Positions 57,023 to 64,000 of a stretch of DNA of 64,000 bases are shown piece after piece (position 1 is the stretch's first letter; each line of letters opens with the position of its first letter). Where the stretch lies: positions 1 to 64,000 of the forward strand of contig JASHQI010000282.1 of the NCBI GenBank assembly GCA_030037645.1, given 5' to 3'. This stretch comes from Xanthobacteraceae bacterium. GTDB taxonomy: Bacteria > Pseudomonadota > Alphaproteobacteria > Rhizobiales > Xanthobacteraceae. The notes beneath the pieces were generated by a model that worked only from the letters and a program-made list of their open reading frames with translations, was not told where the DNA came from and made no database searches. The translations under genes were made by a program, and so were the position numbers.

Positions 57023-60000
57023 ATGGACGAGGTTTCGGAGTCCGCCAAGACCACCGCCATGTCGTTCGGCGACGCGCTCGCTTTTGCGGACCGTTGCCGC
57101 AGCGAGGGTCGGCTCATGGAGGCCGAATCGGTGTGTCGCCGGGTGCTTGGCGCGCAGCCGAACATGCCCGAAGCCGAGCATCTTCTTGGCGTCATCGCCC
57201 ACCAAAACGGCAAGCTTGGCGACGCGATCGAGCACGTGCAACGCGCGGTCAAACTCGCGCCGCAGGTTGCGCTGTATCACGCCAACCTCGGCGAGATGTT
57301 GCGCCTGAGCGGGCGGCCCAAGCTCGCCGCCGAGGCGGCGCGACGCGCACTTGCGATCGACCCGAAAATGTCGGCGGCGCTGAGCAATCTTGGCGTCGCC
57401 CTTTATGAGTTGAAAAATTATGAAGAAGCGGCGCGCGCGCAGCGCAAGGCGATCGCCGCCAAGCCCGATTTTGCCGAAGCCTACAGCAATCTCGGCAATG
57501 CAATGCATGCGCTGCGGCAGTTCGACGAGGGCATTGCCGCCTATCGTCGCGCCATAGAGTTGAAGCCGAATTATGCCGATGCCTGGGCCAATATCGGCAC
57601 CACGTTGCACCACGCCGGGCATTTTGAGGAAGGCGTTACGGCGCTGCGCCGCGCCGTTGCGCTCGCGCCCGGCCATGCCAATGCCCATTCTGGTCTCGGC
57701 ATTCTTCTCCTGATGCGCGGCGATTTCGGGGAAGGCTGGGACGAGTATGAGTGGCGGCTGCGTTCGACGGAGCGCAAGGGACCGCGGTTTCCCGAAAATC
57801 CCTGGCAAGGTGAGAGCCTCGTCGGCAAGCACATCTATGTTCAGGCCGAGCAGGGTTTCGGCGACAGCTTGCATTTTGCGCGTTATATTCCGCTGCTCGC
57901 AGCGCGCGCCGGCAACGTCTCGTTTCGCGTTCATCAGCAGCTTGTGGCGCTGATGCGCGAGAGCTTGCCGGGCATCACGGTATTGGGAGACCGCGGCGAT
58001 CCCGCGCCTTATCAATGCGACAGCGTGCTATTGAGCCTGCCGCGCTTACTCAAGACGCGGCGTGAAACCATCCCGGCCACCGTGCCCTATCTACGGGTGC
58101 CGAGCGATGCGGCGCAGCGTTGGAACACGCGACTCGGGAAGATGGCGGGCGTCAAGATCGGCGTGGTGTGGGCCGGCAATCCCGAGCACGTCAATGACCA
58201 CCGTCGTTCGATCGACGTCGACATGCTACGGCCGCTCTGTGCCGTGCGCGGCGCGTCGTTCGCGAGCCTGCAAGTTGGCCCGCGCGCCGCCGATCTGAAA
58301 AAACTGACGCACGGCAAGAACAAGATCGAGATCGAAAATCTTTCCTCTACACTGCACGATTTCGTGGACAGCGCGGCTGCCGTGAACGCGCTCGATCTGG
58401 TGGTCACGGTCGACACCGCTGTTGCGCACCTCGCCGGCGCGCTCGGCAAGCCGGTTTGGGTGCTGCTGCCTTCGGTGACCGATTGGCGCTGGATGCTCGA
58501 GCGTGAGGATAATCCCTGGTACCCCACCATGCGCTTGTTTCGCCAGAAAAAGGGCGAGGCTTGGAACAGCGTGATCGCGCGTGTGACGGCCGAGCTGAAA
58601 TCGGTCGTGCGCGGCAATGCTGCGGCGCTGACGCCGTTCAAGGCCGAGGGCGAACGCCGCGCGGCGGAGGCGGCTGCAATCATGACGGTGGACACTGCGC
58701 GCGCCGCTGCCCCAGCCGTTGCTGCGCCACAGACCGTTAGTCCGGGCCAGTCGCTCATCCTTGCCGAGCAAAAGCGGCGTCAAGGTTTTCTCGCTGACGC
58801 CGATGATCTCGTCCGGCGCGCCATTGCCGGCGATCCGGAGAATGCAGAAGCCGTTCACATGCTGGGCATCATTGCGCATCAATCGGGCAAGACGGCCGAT
58901 GCCATCGTGCACTTGCGCCGCGCCGTCTCGATCAAACCTGATGTAGCGCTTTATCATGCCAATCTCGGCGAGATGTGCCGTCTCCTCGGGCGCATTGACG
59001 AGGCGATCGCCGCCGGGCGGCGCGCCATCGAGATCAATCCAAATTATCCAGGCGCGCTGAGCAATCTCGGCATCGCGTTGTTCGACCAGGGCAAGTTTGA
59101 GGAGGCGCTGGCGCATTATGATCGTGCCATCGCGCTTCAGAACGACTTCGCTCAGGCGCATAGCAACCGCGGCAATGCACTGCAACGGCTCAAGCGCTTC
59201 GCAGAGGCTGAACCCGCTTATCGCCGCGCCCTTGAATTGCAACCGAATTTCGGTGATGCCTGGAACAATCTTGGCACGTGTTTGCGCGAATTAAAGCGCC
59301 CCGAAGAAGCAGAGACAGTCTACCGCAAGGCGCTGGAGCAAAAACCGAACGATCCCGATACGCTCGACAATCTGGCGCTGGCGGTCAAGGACCTCGACCG
59401 CCTCGACGAGGCAGCCGACCTTCTGCGTCGAGCGCTTGTGATTGAGGCACGCAGTGACAAATTACATCTGCACTATGGCACCGTCCTACTTGATCTGGAC
59501 AAGCTCGATGAGGCGGCGGCGTCCACCGAGCGTGCGCTGACGCTTAACCCGAATAGCCATGATGCCGTCAATCTGATGGGCCGCATTGCTTTTGAGCGCG
59601 GCGATCTTCGCGTCGCGCTGGATCATTACCGGCGTGCGCTTGCGTTGAAGCCCGATCTTGCGGACGCCTACAATAATATGGGCAACGTGCTCAAAGAGCT
59701 TGGCCGATTGAAGGAAGCGTATGAGGCGTATCTCGACGCAATACGCCTCGACCCGAATATTACCGGCGTCTATGTCAATCTTGCCGATTCAAAGACATTC
59801 GCACCTGGCGACCAACACCTGGCAACGATGGAATCGCTTGCGGCAAAGACCGAGGGACTATCCCCGTCCGATCGTGTGCAACTCGATTTTGCGCTCGGTA
59901 AGGCTTATGCCGACCTGAAAGACTATGGCCGTTCGTTCAAGCATCTGCTCGACGGTAATGCGCGCAAACGCGCGACGATTTCTTACGATGAAAAAACGGC

Positions 60001-60853
60001 ATTTGGTCTGTTTGCCCGAATAGAATCGGTATTTACGCGCGAGCTTATTAATGCAAAGACCGGCGGGGGCGATCCGTCGCCATCACCAGTCTTTGTTATC
60101 GGTATGCCGCGCTCGGGCACGACGCTGGTCGAGCAGATCATCGCTAGTCATCCGGCGGTTTACGGCGCCGGCGAGTTGCGGACACTCAACGACGTCATTC
60201 TCACTGTGCGCGGGCCGGATGGCAATGCGATCCCATATCCCGAGTTCGTACCGGCGCTGAAAGCGCGAGATTTCAAGCAAATCGGCAGTCGTTATCTCGC
60301 CCTGGTTCGCCAACTGACGGCTGCTCCCGAAGACGAGACAAGAAAAGAAACGATCGAGCGCGTCACGGACAAGATGCCGTCGAACTATTACTTCGCCGGC
60401 CTTATTCATCTGGCATTACCCAGTGCAAAGATCATCCATATCGTTCGCGACCCGGTCGATACCTGCATTTCATGCTTTTCGAAGCTGTTTTCCGCCGAAC
60501 AGAACCACACATACGATCTCGGCGAGCTCGGGCGGTATTACAAACGTTACGAGCACCTTATGGCGCATTGGCACCGCGTGCTGCCGGCCGGGCGCATTCT
60601 CGATGTCCGTTACGAAGACGTGGTCGCGGATTTGGAAAGCCAGGCGCGGCTCATCATCGCGCATTGCGGGTTGCCGTGGGACGATCGTTGTCTGTCGTTC
60701 CATAAGACGACGCGACCGATACGCACGGCGAGCGCGAGCCAGGTGCGTCAGCCGATCTATAAGAGTGCCGTCGGTCGTTGGCGTGTCTATGAAGCACATA
60801 TCGGACCGCTGCTGAAATCGCTCGGTCTGACCAGGTCCGCTCAAACCGTCTAA
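57023..60853 (+). CDS. TPR - glycosyltransferase-like - TPR - sulfotransferase fusion (1276 aa)
   Basis: Two TPR arrays; between them IYVQAEQGFGDSLHFARYIPLLAARAG...VVTVDTAVAHLAGALGKPVWVLLPSVTDWRW; C-terminal VFVIGMPRSGTTLVEQIIASHPAVYGAGELRTLND and HIVRDPVDTCISCFSKLF (sulfotransferase 5'-PSB and 3'-PB-like motifs). Confidence 0.9.
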   Translation: MDEVSESAKTTAMSFGDALAFADRCRSEGRLMEAESVCRRVLGAQPNMPEAEHLLGVIAHQNGKLGDAIEHVQRAVKLAPQVALYHANLGEMLRLSGRPKLAAEAARRALAIDPKMSAALSNLGVALYELKNYEEAARAQRKAIAAKPDFAEAYSNLGNAMHALRQFDEGIAAYRRAIELKPNYADAWANIGTTLHHAGHFEEGVTALRRAVALAPGHANAHSGLGILLLMRGDFGEGWDEYEWRLRSTERKGPRFPENPWQGESLVGKHIYVQAEQGFGDSLHFARYIPLLAARAGNVSFRVHQQLVALMRESLPGITVLGDRGDPAPYQCDSVLLSLPRLLKTRRETIPATVPYLRVPSDAAQRWNTRLGKMAGVKIGVVWAGNPEHVNDHRRSIDVDMLRPLCAVRGASFASLQVGPRAADLKKLTHGKNKIEIENLSSTLHDFVDSAAAVNALDLVVTVDTAVAHLAGALGKPVWVLLPSVTDWRWMLEREDNPWYPTMRLFRQKKGEAWNSVIARVTAELKSVVRGNAAALTPFKAEGERRAAEAAAIMTVDTARAAAPAVAAPQTVSPGQSLILAEQKRRQGFLADADDLVRRAIAGDPENAEAVHMLGIIAHQSGKTADAIVHLRRAVSIKPDVALYHANLGEMCRLLGRIDEAIAAGRRAIEINPNYPGALSNLGIALFDQGKFEEALAHYDRAIALQNDFAQAHSNRGNALQRLKRFAEAEPAYRRALELQPNFGDAWNNLGTCLRELKRPEEAETVYRKALEQKPNDPDTLDNLALAVKDLDRLDEAADLLRRALVIEARSDKLHLHYGTVLLDLDKLDEAAASTERALTLNPNSHDAVNLMGRIAFERGDLRVALDHYRRALALKPDLADAYNNMGNVLKELGRLKEAYEAYLDAIRLDPNITGVYVNLADSKTFAPGDQHLATMESLAAKTEGLSPSDRVQLDFALGKAYADLKDYGRSFKHLLDGNARKRATISYDEKTAFGLFARIESVFTRELINAKTGGGDPSPSPVFVIGMPRSGTTLVEQIIASHPAVYGAGELRTLNDVILTVRGPDGNAIPYPEFVPALKARDFKQIGSRYLALVRQLTAAPEDETRKETIERVTDKMPSNYYFAGLIHLALPSAKIIHIVRDPVDTCISCFSKLFSAEQNHTYDLGELGRYYKRYEHLMAHWHRVLPAGRILDVRYEDVVADLESQARLIIAHCGLPWDDRCLSFHKTTRPIRTASASQVRQPIYKSAVGRWRVYEAHIGPLLKSLGLTRSAQTV

Positions 60854-61096
60854 TCGGAATGCGACCGCAGTCCGTGGTGGGATGCGGCAAAATACGTCAC
60901 CCCATGCAACCGGCCGGCGGCATTTGGAATCGTGGAGATACGCGATGAATGCTAGGGTTTGTTACGCAGCGAGAGCGTGGCCCGGAAGGCTGAAGCTGGT
61001 ATTCTGACAAAGTCCGGGCTCCACTAAAATGATGGAGTGCCAACCGATATAGTCTGAAGCCATTGTGCTCTCAGTGCTGAACCTGGGGAGGACGGT

Positions 61097-62143
61097 ATGA
61101 CTATCACGAAACGCAAGATGATCACACAAGCGGCCGCCGCTGCCGCCGCGCTGGTATTGCCGTTGGCGATGACGCTCGGCGCAGCGCGTGCGCAGGACAA
61201 GCCCTACGTGATGAAAATTTCGACGCCGACGCTGCACGATATCCCCGACGCATTTGCCAGGAACTATGGTGCGGCACTCGAGAAGGATTCCGGTGGCCGG
61301 ATCAAGGTGGAGCTTTACCCTGCGAGTCAGCTCGGCTCGATTCCGCGGCAGATCGAAGGCACGCAGTTCGGCGCGATCCAATGTGAGATCGTTCCTCCGG
61401 AGTTTATGGTCGGCCTCGATGAACGCTTCGAGGTGATGGCGGCCCCTGGGCTCGTCGATTCGCAGGCGCAAGGACAAAAGGTGGCGGCGGATCCCGCCGT
61501 GCTCAAGCTGATGCTGGGCCTCGGCGCCGACAAAGGCTTGCATGGTGCCGCATTATTTATGGCCGAGTCCTCGATCATCGTGTCGAAGACGCCGATCCGT
61601 ACGCTTGCGGACCTCAAGGGCAAGAAGATCAGGATCTTAGCTTCGCAATTCCAGAGCCAGGCACTCGAGCGGTTTGGCGTGACGCCGGTTGCAATGTCTC
61701 TCGGCGACGTCTTACCGGCGATCCAGCAAGGGACCATCGATGGTGCAGTCACCGGGGTAGGGCCCGTCGTCAACTTTCACTACATCGATGCGGCGAAATT
61801 CATCACTCAGACAAATCAGCCGGCGATTTTCCTCATCGTCGAAATCAATCGGAAATGGTACGAATCGCTGCCGCAGGATCTACGGCAGCTCGTCGATAAG
61901 GATGCGGCGACCCAATCCGTGGCCATCAATCCTATAGCTGCCAAGCTTCTGAAGGAATCCGAGGACGCGTGGACCGCCAGCGGCGGCGAACTGATCAAGC
62001 TGCCGCCCGATCAGCAGGCCCAATTCATGAAGACGCTTTCGAGCGTCGGTGCGGACGTGTCGGCAACCAAGCCGCGGCTCGCGGCGGCCTATCAAATTGT
62101 GACGGATGCGGCCCGGCGGACGCGGCAGGCGTCGACGCAGTGA
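61097..62143 (+). CDS. TRAP substrate-binding protein (DctP-like), copy A
   Basis: YVMKISTPTLHDIPDAFARNYGAALEKDSGGRIKVELYPASQLGSIPRQIEGTQFGAIQCEIVPPEF. Confidence 0.93.
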   Translation: MTITKRKMITQAAAAAAALVLPLAMTLGAARAQDKPYVMKISTPTLHDIPDAFARNYGAALEKDSGGRIKVELYPASQLGSIPRQIEGTQFGAIQCEIVPPEFMVGLDERFEVMAAPGLVDSQAQGQKVAADPAVLKLMLGLGADKGLHGAALFMAESSIIVSKTPIRTLADLKGKKIRILASQFQSQALERFGVTPVAMSLGDVLPAIQQGTIDGAVTGVGPVVNFHYIDAAKFITQTNQPAIFLIVEINRKWYESLPQDLRQLVDKDAATQSVAINPIAAKLLKESEDAWTASGGELIKLPPDQQAQFMKTLSSVGADVSATKPRLAAAYQIVTDAARRTRQASTQ

Positions 62144-62184
62144 TAAAGAGGGGCGATCCAAGACCCGATCGCGGGGAGGACGAT

Positions 62185-63216
62185 ATGAAGTCGATGCGAT
62201 GGGCATCTGTCGGGCGGCCGGCCGCAGTCGGTGGCGCGTTCCTGCTGTCATTTGTGCTGACCCTTGCCGCGGCGCAGGCGCAAGACAAGACTTACGTGAT
62301 GAAGATATCCACCCCCACCATCAACGCCGCACCCGACGCATTCGCCAGGAACTACGCAGCCGCCCTGGGCAAGGACTCCGGCGGCCGCATCAAGGCCGAG
62401 GTTTATCCCGCAAGCCAACTAGGCTCGATTCCGCGGCAGATCGAAGGCACGCAATTCGGCGCCATCCAGTGCGAGATCGTTCCGCCGGAGTTTATGGTTG
62501 GCCTGGACGAGCGCTTCGAAGTGATGGCCGCTCCCGGCCTCATCGACTCCATGGCACAAGCGCAGCGGCTTGCAGCGGACCCAGCGGTGCTGAAGCTGAT
62601 GCTCGGGCTCGGCGCCAAAAAGGGTCTGCGCGGAATCGCCTTGTTCATGGGCGAACAATCGGAGGTCATCGCCAGAACTCCGATCCGCCATCTTGCCGAT
62701 TTTAAGGGCAAGAAAATCCGGATTTTTGCGTCACAATTCCAGAGCACGGCCTTCGAGCGACTCGGTGTCACGCCGGTAGCCATGTCGCTCGGCGACGTTT
62801 TGCCGGCGCTTCAGCAAGGTGCCATCGACGGCGCGGTTGCTGGCGTCCAGGTCTTCACCGGCATGCACTTCTATGATGCGGCAAAATACATCACCATGAC
62901 CCATCAGCCTGCGATCTTTCTGATCGTCGAGCTCAATCGCAAATGGTACGATTCGTTGCCCAAGGATTTGCAGCAGATCGTCGACCAGGATGCAGCCAAG
63001 CAGTCGGTGGCGATCAATCCGCAAGCCGTGGAAATCATCGATCGGGGGAAAAAAGGCTGGTTGGCCGCTGGAGGCGAATTGATCGACCTGCCGCCCGGTG
63101 AGCAAGCGACGATGCTAAAGACGCTGTCAAGCGTCGCGGAAGACGTATCCAAGACGAAGCCGGCACTCGCTGCCGCCTACCAGGTGGTGAGTGAAGCTGT
63201 GCGGCGCGCGCAATAG
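62185..63216 (+). CDS. TRAP substrate-binding protein (DctP-like), copy B
   Basis: YVMKISTPTINAAPDAFARNYAAALGKDSGGRIKAEVYPASQLGSIPRQIEGTQFGAIQCEIVPPEF; start MKSMRWASVG at 62185. Confidence 0.93.
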   Translation: MKSMRWASVGRPAAVGGAFLLSFVLTLAAAQAQDKTYVMKISTPTINAAPDAFARNYAAALGKDSGGRIKAEVYPASQLGSIPRQIEGTQFGAIQCEIVPPEFMVGLDERFEVMAAPGLIDSMAQAQRLAADPAVLKLMLGLGAKKGLRGIALFMGEQSEVIARTPIRHLADFKGKKIRIFASQFQSTAFERLGVTPVAMSLGDVLPALQQGAIDGAVAGVQVFTGMHFYDAAKYITMTHQPAIFLIVELNRKWYDSLPKDLQQIVDQDAAKQSVAINPQAVEIIDRGKKGWLAAGGELIDLPPGEQATMLKTLSSVAEDVSKTKPALAAAYQVVSEAVRRAQ

Positions 63217-63344
63217 GTTCCTAGCAAGGAATGGTGCCGACGACCGCAATCGAGGTAAGGGGGCGGCGGCTGGGGGTTTGGTGCTAACGCGCAGGCTCTG
63301 CCTGTCGCGCAGGCTTGCACCGGATGTGAAGTCAGAGGGCTACG

Positions 63345-63851
63345 ATGATCGAGGCAATCCTGAAAGGCGTGCGTTGGCTTCTTTTGCTCACCAGCACGAT
63401 GTCGGCAATCTGCCTGATCTCGAGCGTGGCGATCAACTTCGCCAATATCATCGGCCGGTACTTCTTCAGCGTTTCGATCCCATGGGCCGAAGAGATCATG
63501 CTCTTCCTCATGGTGGGTTGCGTATTTACGGGCTGTTGTGCGGTGGCCTGGGAAGGGCGGCAAATCCGCATGGACGTCGTGATCGGTATGATGCCGCCGA
63601 AACTGCGGGACTTCTTCTATTTGCTGGCTGAGCTCGTGTTGATCGCCGTTGCGATCGCGGTGACGGTGTTTGCTTGGCCTGTCATTCAGCAACTCGCCGC
63701 TTTCGATGAGCGAAGCGAGGCGGCAAACTTCCCGCTCGTCATTCCGCAGGCGATGGTTCCGATCGGCTATAGCTTGATGGGGCTCTTGGTCGCCGTGCGG
63801 CTATTGACTCGTCGCAAGCCACGCGCCGACGCCGGTGGCGCGAATCACTGA
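63345..63851 (+). CDS. TRAP small permease (DctQ-like)
   Basis: SSVAINFANIIGRYFFSVSIPWAEEIMLFLMVGCVFTGCCAVAWEGRQIRMDVV. Confidence 0.92.
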   Translation: MIEAILKGVRWLLLLTSTMSAICLISSVAINFANIIGRYFFSVSIPWAEEIMLFLMVGCVFTGCCAVAWEGRQIRMDVVIGMMPPKLRDFFYLLAELVLIAVAIAVTVFAWPVIQQLAAFDERSEAANFPLVIPQAMVPIGYSLMGLLVAVRLLTRRKPRADAGGANH

Positions 63852-63866
63852 GAACGGGCAGCGACA

Positions 63867-64000
63867 ATGGCCTACTTCGTATATTTCGGCCTGCCGATGA
63901 TCCTGCTGCTCATTGGCTTTCCGATATTTCTCATTCTCCTCGTGACTTCGATTGTGGCAGTGCTCACCGTCGCCAACATCCCGACCGATGCGATCCAAAC
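63867..64000 (+). CDS. TRAP large permease (DctM-like), truncated by window edge
   Basis: MAYFVYFGLPMILLLIGFPIFLILLVTSIVAVLTVANIPTDAIQ, same N-terminal style as 49063..50343 gene. Confidence 0.85.
   Translation, partial: MAYFVYFGLPMILLLIGFPIFLILLVTSIVAVLTVANIPTDAIQ

Noticed and set aside
56810-58015. 401-aa minus-strand ORF
   Set aside because: Antisense to the TPR fusion protein; shadow ORF
1-64000. CRISPR arrays, tRNA, rRNA, integrases or transposases
   Set aside because: None recognised by eye; no regularly spaced direct repeats or mobile-element proteins in the ORF translations

Overview
This is a 64 kb high-GC, alphaproteobacterial-looking window (Hyphomicrobiales-like by inference). 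No rRNA, tRNA, CRISPR array, phage or transposase was recognised. Most of it is catabolic and uptake functions. Main blocks: (1) CoA-transferase, LLM flavin oxidoreductase and acyl-CoA synthetase, followed by an HWE-type PAS histidine kinase broken by two frameshifts; (2) APC, MFS and CDF transporters; (3) an array of six consecutive Bug/TTT-type substrate-binding proteins with no TctA/TctB, ended by an intrinsic terminator; (4) a beta-oxidation operon (acyl-CoA dehydrogenase, thiolase lacking a canonical start codon, FadJ-like enzyme, acetyl-CoA hydrolase/transferase); (5) a soxX-A-K-B-DsrE operon; (6) a cluster of exported redox proteins at 39.3-45.3 kb: a Tat-signal ThDP enzyme, a cytochrome with a CX3CH motif, a 2Fe-2S + molybdopterin hydroxylase pair, and SoxY/SoxZ-like carriers in which the SoxY GGCGG arm is replaced by QACLENLD; (7) bicupin, another Bug protein and two TRAP systems; (8) a tandem-GNAT protein divergent from a TIR-domain protein, and a 1276-aa TPR-glycosyltransferase-TPR-sulfotransferase fusion. 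The best candidate for an undescribed system is the 39.3-45.3 kb exported ThDP/cytochrome/Mo-hydroxylase/SoxYZ-like module. Family assignments come from reading motifs in the translations; no database search was run.
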